NCBI GenBank assembly: GCA_035457705.1
Contig: DATIBD010000044.1
Span: forward strand, 21,242 to 85,241
From: DASPGQ01 sp035457705
Lineage (GTDB): Bacteria > Acidobacteriota > Vicinamibacteria > Marinacidobacterales > SMYC01
Direction of reading: 5' to 3'
Length of the DNA stretch: 64,000 nt
Under the pieces are notes generated by a model. The model was not told where the DNA came from and searched no databases. It was given only the letters and a program-made list of their open reading frames with translations. A program made the translations under genes and the position numbers. Of this stretch, positions 26,062 through 35,462 are shown one piece after another. Position 1 is the first letter of the stretch. Each line of letters starts with the position of its first letter.

Positions 26062-27441
26062 ATGGCTTCACCGCCGTCGCCGCTCAAATGCGTGATATTC
26101 ATCACCGCGTCCCTCGTGACAGCGTCATCCGGCGCGCAGGAAGTCGTCGACCGAAGGACGTATATCCTCGCGACAGGGCGACGGCTTCCTTACCTGTATG
26201 CCCTTTCGTTGGATGCCGCTCTCGATCCGGCGAACAACAAAACCCCGAACGCAATCATCAGCCGCAGCAACGTGGCGTTGGACCGATTGGACGGCCGCCC
26301 GCTCGGCGATCCCGCCAACCTGATCGTGAGCGAGGACGGCGGTACCGTCTATGTGGTGAATCACCATGGGAGCATCGATAACGCCGAATTCAGACAACAC
26401 GGCGGACGAGGACAGATCGCGGTACTCGATGTGGATGCCGTCCTCGATCCGCTGAACGACGGGACAGACAATGCGCTCCTGCAGCACCTGGACTCCGGCG
26501 GTTTCGGCGCGCTCGGCGTCCTGCTCCTGCCGGAATTGCTCATCATCGCGAACGCCGAGAACAACCTGACCGAGGACGGCGGCAATCGAATCACCTTCGT
26601 CGATCGTCGGACCGGCAGCCTGCGCGGCACCGTGGAGCTGGCGCTGGGCTCGCCCGGGTTCGACTGTGACTACCCCGTGCCCTACGTCTCGCCTCATGGG
26701 CCACCGAGGAATTTGGCCGTACTCTCCCCGGATCCCGGCTGGGGTTGTTTCCCCGACCCGAACGGATTGGCCCTGGGTCGTGCCAGAAACGGCAACGCGT
26801 ACGTGTTCACCGCGAATGGTGGCACGAACGATGTGTCGGTGATCGACCTCGCCAGAGCGTTGGAAGGCGATCGGCTTGCGGAGATCCAGCGTATTCCGGC
26901 CCAGGTCGGCCCGTGGGGCATGGCGGCGACTCCCAACGGTCGCCACATCATCGTGGCCAGCGGAGGAAGCCAGAAGGACGAGTCGGCGGGCAACACGATC
27001 TCGATTATCGACGTCGACCGCGCGAGTGCTGGTACTGCCGACGCCGAAGTAGCGCGTATCCTGGTAGGCACGAATGATCCGGAGGAGCCGACACATCCTC
27101 TCATACCGTCCGTTACCCCCGACGGCCGCGAAGTGATCATCCCGAACGTTCGTGCCGAAAACGTGTCCATCGTCAACCTCGAGCTGGCCCTTGCCGGCGA
27201 TCCGGGTGCGGAAGTTGGACGAATCCCGCTCGTCCGAGCGGATGGACGGCCCGTGCGCCCGAAAGGTTCGGCGGTCACGTCTGATGGCAGGTACGCGGTG
27301 ATCAGCGCCGGACCCGGCGTACAGCCGTTCTCGCAGGAGATCGGTCACGTATACGTAATTGATCTTCCATCACGCAGGGTAGTGGGCACGGTGACCGGAG
27401 TGGGCAACGATCCGTATGGCCTGGCACTTGTGGACCGGTAG
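26062..27441 (+). CDS. Exported YVTN/YncE-like beta-propeller protein
   Basis: 459 residues with a signal peptide (about 1-25). It has repeated propeller blades of the form (D)GxxxYVxNxxxxxVSVIDL, for example NAYVFTANGGTNDVSVIDL, GRHIIVASGG and GREVIIPNVRAENVSIVNLE, consistent with a seven-bladed YncE/cytochrome-D1-like propeller. No enzymatic residues are recognisable; such proteins usually bind ligands or partners in the periplasm. The region just before the ATG is AT-rich (TTAATTAA, 26051-26058) and lacks a close ribosome site. One annotation error risk: the start could lie slightly further in. Confidence 0.75.
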   Translation: MASPPSPLKCVIFITASLVTASSGAQEVVDRRTYILATGRRLPYLYALSLDAALDPANNKTPNAIISRSNVALDRLDGRPLGDPANLIVSEDGGTVYVVNHHGSIDNAEFRQHGGRGQIAVLDVDAVLDPLNDGTDNALLQHLDSGGFGALGVLLLPELLIIANAENNLTEDGGNRITFVDRRTGSLRGTVELALGSPGFDCDYPVPYVSPHGPPRNLAVLSPDPGWGCFPDPNGLALGRARNGNAYVFTANGGTNDVSVIDLARALEGDRLAEIQRIPAQVGPWGMAATPNGRHIIVASGGSQKDESAGNTISIIDVDRASAGTADAEVARILVGTNDPEEPTHPLIPSVTPDGREVIIPNVRAENVSIVNLELALAGDPGAEVGRIPLVRADGRPVRPKGSAVTSDGRYAVISAGPGVQPFSQEIGHVYVIDLPSRRVVGTVTGVGNDPYGLALVDR

Positions 27442-27509
27442 ATGGGCAGGCAGCCATCGCGCTCGCTCGTCGAGTCAGGTGGTTCCGGCGATGTCGCCTT
27501 CGTGACGCG

Positions 27510-28772
27510 CTATCGGCCCGAGCCTGCCTGGTTTCGGTAAACCTTGCCCGCTCGCATGACGAAGACGACCCGTCCGAACGCCGCGGCGTCGGTCATCGGA
27601 TCGCCATCGAGAGCGATGATGTCGGCTTCCATGCCGGTCGCGATGGCGCCGATTCGGTCACCGAGGCCGAGCGATTCCGCCGCGCGAGAAGTCGCTGAGA
27701 TCACCGTGTCCATCGGGGCCTGCCCCCCCTGCTCGACGTAGGCGACCATCTCCTCGGCGTTACGGCCGTGGGCGCCCGCGTTCACATCGGTGTTATAGAC
27801 CATCTTCAGACCTGGCACCTCGAGCGACTCCTGAAAGACTCTGAGAGCGCCGGAACGCGCCTCCTGGAGATTGGCCAGTCCCTCCATCGTGTAGCCGGCG
27901 ACTCCGTCGAAGCGCTCGCCGTTCTCGGCGTAGTTTCGGAACAGGAGATCGATCTGGTTTCCCAGATACATCCCGCTTTGCGCGATCACCTCGAGTGCGG
28001 CTCGGTCGGCGAGCCACGCATGCTCGATCTGCGAGCAGCCGGCATTCGCCGCCAATTCGATGGCATCGGGCCGGTGAGCGTGCACCACAGAGCGCAGGCC
28101 GAGCGCATGCGCCTCGCCGCATGCCGCCGACAACTGCGCCGCCGTCATGTTGGTTACCCCGCCCAGCCTGATGCTGGTCGAAGCGAAGATCTTCACGACG
28201 TCGGCACCCGCGGCCTTCTTCTCACGCACGTACTCGCGGATCTCCATCGGCGAGCCCGTCTCCGCCCGGACCGCCCCGAGCGACGACAGCACTCGCGGCC
28301 CCGGAATGACGCCCCTCGCGATCCACGCCTTCAGCTGCGCGTCTTCCTCGCCCCCGAGGCTCTGCACCGTCGTAACACCGCCCATCAGCGTCCGGTAGGC
28401 GTTCTCGACGGCGTACAGCGTCTGGTGCCCGATGTCACGGTCCTCGGGCTCGTGCAATTTGCCGTTCGGGTCGAAGTGACGGCCGATGTGTACGTGGGTG
28501 TCGATGTACCCCGGCAGCACGGTCAGAGCCGTCAAGTCGTACACTCTTTCGGCGCTCGCGCTGCCCCGTGACACGACGTCCGCGATCTCGCTGCCGCTCA
28601 CCACGATATCGCGGTTCTCGAGCACAGAGCCGCGGCCGTCGAGCGTATGGGACGTGCGCAAGACGATGTCCCGTTCGTCCGACGCCGTCACCACATCAGG
28701 CAACGGCGTCAACATGACCACGATGACGAGGACCAGCGAGGAACGCGTCACAAGGTGAACCATCGAAGTCAT
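27510..28772 (-). CDS. Secreted amidohydrolase (imidazolonepropionase-like)
   Basis: 420 residues with a signal peptide (about 1-30). Metal-site residues of the amidohydrolase superfamily are visible: DTHVHIGRH early in the barrel, then His in VVHAHRPD and IEHAW, and the catalytic Asp in VYNTDVNAGAH. This arrangement matches the subgroup of Xaa-Pro dipeptidases and imidazolonepropionase-like enzymes, with one or two metals. The start overlaps the stop of the PQQ-propeller gene by 4 nt, so the two are translated from one message with the propeller first. The substrate is unknown; exported members often hydrolyse dipeptides or lactams. Confidence 0.88.
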   Translation of the reverse strand: MTSMVHLVTRSSLVLVIVVMLTPLPDVVTASDERDIVLRTSHTLDGRGSVLENRDIVVSGSEIADVVSRGSASAERVYDLTALTVLPGYIDTHVHIGRHFDPNGKLHEPEDRDIGHQTLYAVENAYRTLMGGVTTVQSLGGEEDAQLKAWIARGVIPGPRVLSSLGAVRAETGSPMEIREYVREKKAAGADVVKIFASTSIRLGGVTNMTAAQLSAACGEAHALGLRSVVHAHRPDAIELAANAGCSQIEHAWLADRAALEVIAQSGMYLGNQIDLLFRNYAENGERFDGVAGYTMEGLANLQEARSGALRVFQESLEVPGLKMVYNTDVNAGAHGRNAEEMVAYVEQGGQAPMDTVISATSRAAESLGLGDRIGAIATGMEADIIALDGDPMTDAAAFGRVVFVMRAGKVYRNQAGSGR

Positions 28773-30091
28773 TCCGCGATCTTGTAGAGGTGCCGGTAGC
28801 CACGAAGGAACATCTCGTTCCCCACGATGGCCGGCGAGGCATCGAAGCCGTCGTCGAGCGAGTTCCTCGCGACGATCGTGAGCTCGGGCCCGTTCTTCAG
28901 AACGAGCGTGTTTCCGTCCCGGCCCAGGATGATGACCTGGCCCGTGACACCGGTCGGTGAGGCGTAGACCTCAGACAAGCCTTCGAGACGAACGGGGCCA
29001 TAGTGCGCCCGGCCGGTCTTCGCGTCGAGCGCTGTCAGGATGGCCGAATTGCTCTTGATGAGGTAGAGGATGCCCTCGTAGACAAGTGGCGACGGCACGT
29101 AGGGCGTGTCGCGGTCGAGCTCCCAGAGCACCGCCTTCGAGGCTCCGGTGATGTCGCCTTTTGCGTCCGCGAGCCGGATGGCGCGGGCGGCGTTTCCGCG
29201 GAAACCACTCGCGACGTAAACGACCCCGTCATGCTCGACGGGAGAGGGGATGGTGTTCAAGGTGAGCCCGTCGCCCTCCCAGATGATGTCGCCCGACTCC
29301 AGGTCGTAGCCTATGACGCGACGCTCCCCCGTCGCGATGACTTGCATGCGCCCGCCGTGCGAGACGACGAGAGGGGTCGCCCAGGAGGTGACCTCGTCCC
29401 GGCTCTGGCGCCAGCGCTCTTCTCCCGTGGCTTTGTCGAGCGCGATGATGAAGGATTCGTCCTCTGAGTCCCACTGGACGACGAGGGTGTCCCCGAAGAG
29501 CGCGGGGGACGTGCCTTCGCCGAAGCCGCCGCGCGTGCGCAGGGTGCCGAAGTCCTTAGACCAGAGAAGCGTGCCTTCGAGGTCGTAGCCATAGAGCCCC
29601 CACGAGCCGAAGTGGGCGATGAGATGCACGCCATCGGTGACGGCCGAGCCAGAGGCGTAGCTGTTGTTCTGCTGCTTGCCCTCGTGAGGCAGCGCACGGT
29701 TCGCGGTACGCTCCCACACCACGCTTCCATCCGATCGTCGCAGCGCGAAGACCTTGAAGATCTGCTCGACTTCGTTCGCCGAAGCCATGTCGCTTTGACT
29801 ACCCACCTCGTCCGGTTTCGTGGCCTCTCCTTCGGCGGGAACCGCCGTGAGGACATAAAGACGATCTTCCCAGATGATCGGTGTCGAGGAACCATGGCCG
29901 GGAAGGTCGACCTTCCAGGCCACGTTCTTCGTCTCGCTCCACTCCATCGGCGGGTTACCGTTGGGCGAGATGCCGGCCATACGAGGCCCGCGCCACTGCG
30001 CCCAGAAGCGTTCGTCGTTGACCGCGTCGTTGGTGTTCGCAAAAAGGGCTACCGGAAAGAGCGAGAGAAGCATCACGCCAAGCATTCGCAT
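28769..30091 (-). CDS. Exported PQQ-like beta-propeller protein
   Basis: 440 residues with a signal peptide (1-18). Blade repeats of the PQQ/BamB type recur (LYVLTAVP, YGYDLEGTLLWSKD, LDKATGEERW, YDLESGDIIWEG). The opening FWAQWRGPRMAGISPNG is characteristic of a large family of PQQ-like propellers found near secreted enzymes in Planctomycetota and Acidobacteriota. No PQQ-binding Cys pair is evident, so it may be a binding rather than a redox protein. It is the first gene of a two-gene operon with the amidohydrolase (4-nt overlap). Confidence 0.85.
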   Translation of the reverse strand: MRMLGVMLLSLFPVALFANTNDAVNDERFWAQWRGPRMAGISPNGNPPMEWSETKNVAWKVDLPGHGSSTPIIWEDRLYVLTAVPAEGEATKPDEVGSQSDMASANEVEQIFKVFALRRSDGSVVWERTANRALPHEGKQQNNSYASGSAVTDGVHLIAHFGSWGLYGYDLEGTLLWSKDFGTLRTRGGFGEGTSPALFGDTLVVQWDSEDESFIIALDKATGEERWRQSRDEVTSWATPLVVSHGGRMQVIATGERRVIGYDLESGDIIWEGDGLTLNTIPSPVEHDGVVYVASGFRGNAARAIRLADAKGDITGASKAVLWELDRDTPYVPSPLVYEGILYLIKSNSAILTALDAKTGRAHYGPVRLEGLSEVYASPTGVTGQVIILGRDGNTLVLKNGPELTIVARNSLDDGFDASPAIVGNEMFLRGYRHLYKIAE

Positions 30092-30157
30092 CGATGATGT
30101 GTCCTCCGTCGTGTGGATCAGGTTATCTTATTTCCAAGGCGCGCGCGGGACTTCGTT

Positions 30158-30778
30158 TCAGGGTTTCGTATTCGCCTGGTCGCGAAGCTTCAGGGCATGG
30201 TGGAACGCGGCCGCTGCGCTCGCCGACAGGCGCAGGTCGTTACGGCGCAGGTCGCCACGGGTCAGATGCGCCACCATCAGGCCTTCCGGCGTGTGCGGAA
30301 ACCCCGGAGTGATGGCGTGCACGATCTCGTGCGCCGCCACCCGTCCGATGGCTTTACCCAGCTCGTGGAAGTCTCTCGCCGACCGCGTCCGTCTTACGCC
30401 GAGCAGGCGGGCCACCGCAGGGACGAAGACGCAGCTCACCGGTCCGCCTCGGCCCATGACGGCTCCAAGCGTGCCGCTCGGCAGTCCCCATCTCGACCCA
30501 TCCGACGGCGTCAGGACGACGACGACTCCGTCGCTCGGTTCCGCGATCAACGGCGTCCACTCAACCTCGACTCCGGCGTCGTGTAGAATCGCAGAGACCT
30601 CCCTCGCCATGGTGTCGTAACCCCGCGCGACGAGCTTGTCGCGCAAGTACCCTCGCTGGTCGCTCCAGTGGATTCGCAGCGCCGAGTCCGCAGCGGTTGC
30701 AGGCTTGGGGAGGCACGCGAGACCCAGAACGGCCGCGAACGCACCCGCAATTGCAAAACGGGCCGACTTCGTCGACAT
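30158..30778 (-). CDS. Exported zincin-like putative metallopeptidase
   Basis: 206 residues from the ATG at 30778, with GGAGG about 8 nt upstream. The signal peptide spans about 8-30 (FAIAGAFAAVLGLACLPKPA). The notable motif is H150-E-I-V-H154 followed by GFPHTPEGLM, so H162 or E165 could be the third zinc ligand. HExxH with a following Met suggests a compact zincin-type peptidase. The rest is a short alpha/beta domain with no recognised family. It is divergent from the NTF2-like gene across an AT-rich spacer. Confidence 0.65.
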   Translation of the reverse strand: MSTKSARFAIAGAFAAVLGLACLPKPATAADSALRIHWSDQRGYLRDKLVARGYDTMAREVSAILHDAGVEVEWTPLIAEPSDGVVVVLTPSDGSRWGLPSGTLGAVMGRGGPVSCVFVPAVARLLGVRRTRSARDFHELGKAIGRVAAHEIVHAITPGFPHTPEGLMVAHLTRGDLRRNDLRLSASAAAAFHHALKLRDQANTKP

Positions 30779-30932
30779 GGGACCGACCTCCGTCGAGAGC
30801 GACCATACTTCAAATAAATGAATTTCACATTCAATAGATTGTGTCTCTTTGCCGGCCACGGCCCAGCTGCGCCCCGGGCGAGACGGTCTGAGCTACGCGG
30901 CTCGGGTGATTCAACCCGGAGTCCGTCGGCAA

Positions 30933-30953
30933 CCCGCCAGGCGATCTGGCGGG
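30933..30953. repeat. 8-bp perfect inverted repeat upstream of the NTF2-like gene
   Basis: CCCGCCAG (30933-30940) and CTGGCGGG (30946-30953) with a 5-nt loop, 39 bp before the ATG at 30993. No U-run follows, so a regulator site or a leader hairpin is more likely than a terminator. Confidence 0.4.
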
Positions 30954-30992
30954 AATTCGTGGTCCCCGCGTATCTCGAGATAGGAGAAGAAA

Positions 30993-31457
30993 ATGGGGAC
31001 TCTGGCAGAAGTCAAAACGAGCGCGGTGAGCGACAAGCGGGCGGCAATGTTCCTCGATGCCCTCGGCCGGCGCGACTACGACGCGCTCTCGTCGCTCCTG
31101 GCTCCGAACGTATGGTTCCGGGCCCTCCTGCCTCGCAAGCTCTATGACCTCGACAACCGACAGGAAGCCATTGCGACCTTTCGCTCGTGGTTCGGCGGAG
31201 CGGCCGACTTCCAGGTGCTCGAGACGGACCACCACACGCTCGTTTCTCGCGAGTACATCCGATATCGATTTCTGCTGCGCCCGGATTGGGGGCCGGAGCA
31301 GTGGCACGTGATCGAGCAGGTCGGTTTCTTCCGCGTCAAGGAAGGAAGCATCAGCCGCCTCGATCTCGTGTGCACGGGATTCTTCCCGCTCGAGGAGCTC
31401 GAGGCGCTCGATTGTCTTCGCGAGCGACGCCCGCACTTGGAGCTGAAGCGAGCGTAG
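30993..31457 (+). CDS. NTF2-like/SnoaL-type small protein
   Basis: 154 residues with AGGAGAAGAAA before the ATG. It has the nuclear-transport-factor-2 fold pattern: an N-terminal helix with LDALGRRDYDALSSLLAPNVWF, then strands RYRFLLRP and WHVIEQVGFFRVKEGSISR. The fold forms a cone-shaped cavity used by ketosteroid isomerase, SnoaL cyclases and various binding proteins. No catalytic residues can be assigned with confidence. It is cytosolic by absence of a signal peptide. Confidence 0.75.
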   Translation: MGTLAEVKTSAVSDKRAAMFLDALGRRDYDALSSLLAPNVWFRALLPRKLYDLDNRQEAIATFRSWFGGAADFQVLETDHHTLVSREYIRYRFLLRPDWGPEQWHVIEQVGFFRVKEGSISRLDLVCTGFFPLEELEALDCLRERRPHLELKRA

Positions 31458-31463
31458 CCGGCC

Positions 31464-33651
31464 TCAGAAATGCAGGAGGGCGCTCACTTCGAGCCGTCGC
31501 GGTGCGAGCCGATAGTACTGAGCGTCGCCGAGCTCGCTCTCTGACACGGAAGACGGGTGTCGTTCAGGTTCTGCGCCCATCGAGACGAAGCTCCCACCGC
31601 TCGGTGCGATAGCCCACGCCGAAACCGACGGTAGCGTACGCATCCGCCTCGGCGGTGTTCCTCTTGTTGAGATAGCGGCTCCCGACGATGTTCACCTGGG
31701 CCGAAGCCACGATGCCGAGCGGCGGCGAGTGGATCACTGCCGCGGAACCAAGATGGTGCGGCGACATCTCGAGACGGTGTCCCGCGATCTGGGTGGGGAC
31801 GCCGTCGAACCCGGTCAGGTAGTCGGTGAATCGCGCATCGTGCCAGCCATAGGTCCCACGCGCGTACAGGTGGCCGGAAACCTGGTGGCTGACGACGAAA
31901 TCGATTCCCTTGAATCGCTGCTTCCGCCGTTGGTCAAGGACGGCAGACCATCGATGCTCTGGGCCAGAACGAGGTTCTCGAAGTTCATGAGAAACGACAT
32001 GATCTCGTAGCTCAGTCGGGCGCCCATCAAGCGCCCTTTCAAACCCACCTCGTAGCTCGCTCCCGTCTCCGGCTCGAGCAATCCGTCCTCTTCCCCACCA
32101 GACTCGCCGGCGAGACCGAAGTCGAATGCCGCGGGCTTGAACGTGTTCTTGTAATGCGCCACGAGGCGCAGCCGGTCAGGCCCGTCAGCCCAGGCCGTTC
32201 CAGGCGGCACCCGCGCTCCCACTGAGTCGAGCATGAGACTGAAGGTTTGCTGCTTCCTCCTCCGGACTCGCCGCTCGCCCGGCCTCATCGCCCATGCGCT
32301 CCTCATCGGTTCGGTTGAGTCTCAGTCCTGCTTCGAGGCGGAGGCTTTCGACCGGGAACCATTCGGTGAAGGCATAGAGCCCGGTAAAGTCCCGCCGATC
32401 CCGCACGCCCAGGTCAGCCTCGATCGGCGCCTCTACGGGAATCGCGGTCGCTCCCGAAAGCGGAGCGAAATAGGAGAAGTCCGCCCCCTCCGCATCGCCG
32501 TTTCCGTGAAGATGGTCGAGACCGATGATTCCCTTGAGCTTGGGAGAGAAATCGCGCGCATAGTGGGTATCGAAATAGAGATCGAAGACGTCGATGTTCT
32601 CCCGGATTCCACGGGCGTTCGGGCTCGTGGCGTCGTCGGAAAGGGAGGTCAAGAAGCCTCCAAAAATGTTCTGTCGCGAGGGAGCGAACTGCAAAGTGGT
32701 CGACCAGTCTCCGTCCGCGAGCGGCCGGTCGTAGCCAGTGTTGAAGGAGAAACGGCGTTCGTTCAAGAACGCCCCATCGGGGTTGTGATTGGCGTCCAGA
32801 GGTGTCTCACTCGAGAGAGACGCGCCCCCGCGCGGATGCGGGCTCGCAGGATCCTGATCGAGCCAGGTTAGATCGACGTCGAATCGAAAATGCCCCGACC
32901 CGACGTCGCGCCGATTGCGCCAGAAAACGTGTCCTCGCCGAAACGACGTCCGCTCGTCACGATAACCTTGCCGGCGGACGTCGACCGACAGGTCGGAGGT
33001 AAATCCGGCCCACTCCGGAACCTTCGATGTAAACGATGCCCCTCCCGACGCAAAACTCCCGCCGCTCACCGCAACATGACCGTGGGCCGCGCCGGCGTCT
33101 CGATGCACGACCTGAATCACCCCCACGAAAGAGGTTGCGCCGTACATGACCGGTGCGGCTCCACGCTGGACCTCGATTCTGTCCACATCGACGAGATTCA
33201 ACGTAGACAAGGCGGGATTGAAGGCCCCACCCCAAGGTACCCCATCGACGACGAGAATGAACGCGTCGAACTACTTCAATCCCCAGAACTCCGGGACATA
33301 GGAAGCCGGCCCCCCATCGCCGCCCGGAGCGATGTCGATACCCGCAGCGAGCGCCAGAGCGCTCCGGAGATCCGTCGCGCCTCGGGCAGCCAGATCTTCG
33401 GCGCTGAAGACTTCGATGGCACCCGGGAGGTCGGCGACGAGCTCGGGTACTCGCGTTGCCGTGACCTCGACGTACTCGGCATGCCTCAAAGCCTCCTCCT
33501 CCGCAGTTTTGTCTTCTTTCGATTGTCCTTGCAGCTGCTGAGCCGGTTGGGACTGAGCAGGCGTAGCTAGAAATGCAACGGTCAGAAGGAAGCTCAAAAC
33601 GAAAACAAGCTTCGACTCGTTGGGCATCATCTCTATTCCTCGAGGGAGCAT
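31464..33651 (-). pseudogene. Broken TonB-dependent receptor (amber stop plus three frameshifts)
   Basis: The 5' part has a signal peptide and a plug beginning (YVEVTATRVPELVADLPGAIEVF). An in-frame TAG (33271-33273) follows ...EFWGLK, after which the same frame continues FDAFILVVDG and reads on through the plug and barrel. Frame changes are needed near 32193 (after SAGAAWN), near 31925 (after TNGG) and near 31565 (after LDG). The final frame ends RRLEVSALLHF with a TGA at 31464, the aromatic end typical of these barrels. GAGGA before the ATG at 33630 marks the likely original start. Assembly errors are the alternative, but the substitution-type stop together with several indels favours real decay. 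Confidence 0.8.
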
Positions 33652-33741
33652 GGCGTTTCCTGGTGCATGCTACGCGCGGCGATCGTCTACTACAAGGTCT
33701 CGTAGTTCGGGTCATCAAGCGCGTGACCAGCTCAGAGATCG

Positions 33742-35370
33742 CTACGCCTCTTTCCGGGCCCGCTCCCGAAGAACGAACTTCTGTACCTTGCCCGTGGAGG
33801 TCTTCGGGAGCTCCCCGAAGATCACCCTCTTCGGCACTTTGAAGTGCGCGAGGTGCTGCCGGCAAAACTCGATGAGCGCGCTCTCGTCGACCGCGAGTGC
33901 TTCCGGCTTCAAGCTCACGAATGCGCAGGGTGTCTCGCCCCATTTCTCGTCCGGGCGAGCGACCACCGCTGCTTCCAGCACGGCGGGGTGGCGGTAGAGG
34001 ACGGACTCCACCTCGATGGTCGATATGTTCTCGCCACCCGAAATAATGATGTCCTTGGAACGGTCCTTCAGCTGGATGTAGCCGTCCTCGTGCACCACTC
34101 CCAGGTCGCCGGAGTGGAACCACCCGCCGGCGAACGCTTCCTCCGTCGCTTTCGGGTTTTTCAAGTAGCCCTTCATGACCACGTTTCCGCGGAAGAACAC
34201 CTCGCCCATCGAAGCACCATCCGCGGGAACGGGCGCGAGCGTTCTCGGGTCGGCGACCATCAATCCTTCGAGGACGGGGTAGCGCACTCCCTGGCGCGAT
34301 TTCTTCGTCGCGCGCTCGGCGAGAGGAAGGCGATCCCATTCCCGATTCCAAGGGCTCACTACCGCCGGGCCGTAGGTTTCCGTCAGGCCGTAGAGATGGG
34401 TGATCCGGAAGCCCGCTTCCTCCATGGCGCCGATGATGGTGGCCGGCGGGGGAGCGGCCGCTGTCGCCACTTCTACCGTTCCTTCCGAGGGCCGGCCCTT
34501 CTGCGTCACTGAGTCGACGATCATTCGCATCACGATCGGAGCGCCGCAGAGGTGCGTCACCCCGTGTCGGCGAATGGCTTCATGGATGCTTTCGGGTGTG
34601 ACCTTCCTCAGACAGACGTGCGTTCCCGCGTTGAGGCTCAGAGACCAGGGAAAGCACCAGCCGTTGCAGTGAAACATTGGAAGCGTCCAGAGGTACACGG
34701 GATGGGCCGGCATGTGCCAGGCGAGCAGGTTCCCCGCCGCCAGCAGATACGCACCCCGGTGGTGGTAGACGACGCCCTTCGGGTTGCCGGTCGTCCCCGA
34801 AGTGTAATTGAGTGAGATGGCGTCCCACTCGTCCTCCGGGAGAGTCCACCCGAAATCCGGATCTCCCTCGGCGAGGAACGCCTCGTAATCCACCTCGCCG
34901 AGTCGCTCGCCTTCCAAGGCGAGAGGGTCATCGATATCGACGACGAGAGGTCTCCGCGAAAGCCCGGCGAGTGCCGTCCGGATCGCTGAGCTGAATTCCC
35001 TGTCGGTAAGGAGCACCTTGGCCTCGCCGTGCTCGAGGATGAAGCGGATGGTCTCGGCATCGAGGCGAATGTTGATGGCGTTCAGGACCGCACCGCACAT
35101 GGGAACGCCGTAATGGGCCTCGAGCATAGCGGGGACGTTTGGGGCCATGACGCTCACGGTGTCGCCCCGCCCGATACCCCGGCGGGCAAGGGCGCCCGCG
35201 AGCCTTCGAGAGCGACCGTAGAGCTCACGATACGAGTAGGCGTGCTCGCCGTGGATCACGGCCGGATGATCGGGAAACACCGAGGCCGCCCAGGAGAGAA
35301 ACGGCAACGGCGTCAGCGGCTGGTAGTTCGCGGGGTTCTTCTCGAGACCGATGTCGTAAGGGGAGGGCAT
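33742..35370 (-). CDS. AMP-dependent acyl-CoA synthetase/ligase
   Basis: 542 residues from the ATG at 35370; ATGs at 35388 and 35391 are also in frame, none with a clear ribosome site. The 35370 start gives MPSPYDIGLEKNPANYQPL, the usual opening of this family. The AMP-binding motif is YTSGTTGNPKG, followed by YGLTETYGP and GWFHSGDLG, and the C-terminal Lys motif is PKTSTGKVQK. These enzymes adenylate a fatty or aryl acid and then form the CoA thioester in the cytosol. The N-terminal subtype resembles medium-chain fatty-acyl-CoA ligases. It stands alone. Confidence 0.92.
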   Translation of the reverse strand: MPSPYDIGLEKNPANYQPLTPLPFLSWAASVFPDHPAVIHGEHAYSYRELYGRSRRLAGALARRGIGRGDTVSVMAPNVPAMLEAHYGVPMCGAVLNAINIRLDAETIRFILEHGEAKVLLTDREFSSAIRTALAGLSRRPLVVDIDDPLALEGERLGEVDYEAFLAEGDPDFGWTLPEDEWDAISLNYTSGTTGNPKGVVYHHRGAYLLAAGNLLAWHMPAHPVYLWTLPMFHCNGWCFPWSLSLNAGTHVCLRKVTPESIHEAIRRHGVTHLCGAPIVMRMIVDSVTQKGRPSEGTVEVATAAAPPPATIIGAMEEAGFRITHLYGLTETYGPAVVSPWNREWDRLPLAERATKKSRQGVRYPVLEGLMVADPRTLAPVPADGASMGEVFFRGNVVMKGYLKNPKATEEAFAGGWFHSGDLGVVHEDGYIQLKDRSKDIIISGGENISTIEVESVLYRHPAVLEAAVVARPDEKWGETPCAFVSLKPEALAVDESALIEFCRQHLAHFKVPKRVIFGELPKTSTGKVQKFVLRERARKEA

Positions 35371-35462
35371 GAGGGGAGATGGTAGCATCACCGGGACGAC
35401 CTGAGTCGGATCGCTTGCGCCACCTTTCCCGTCGAACTATTCTTGCGCCCCGTTAGGAGCTG

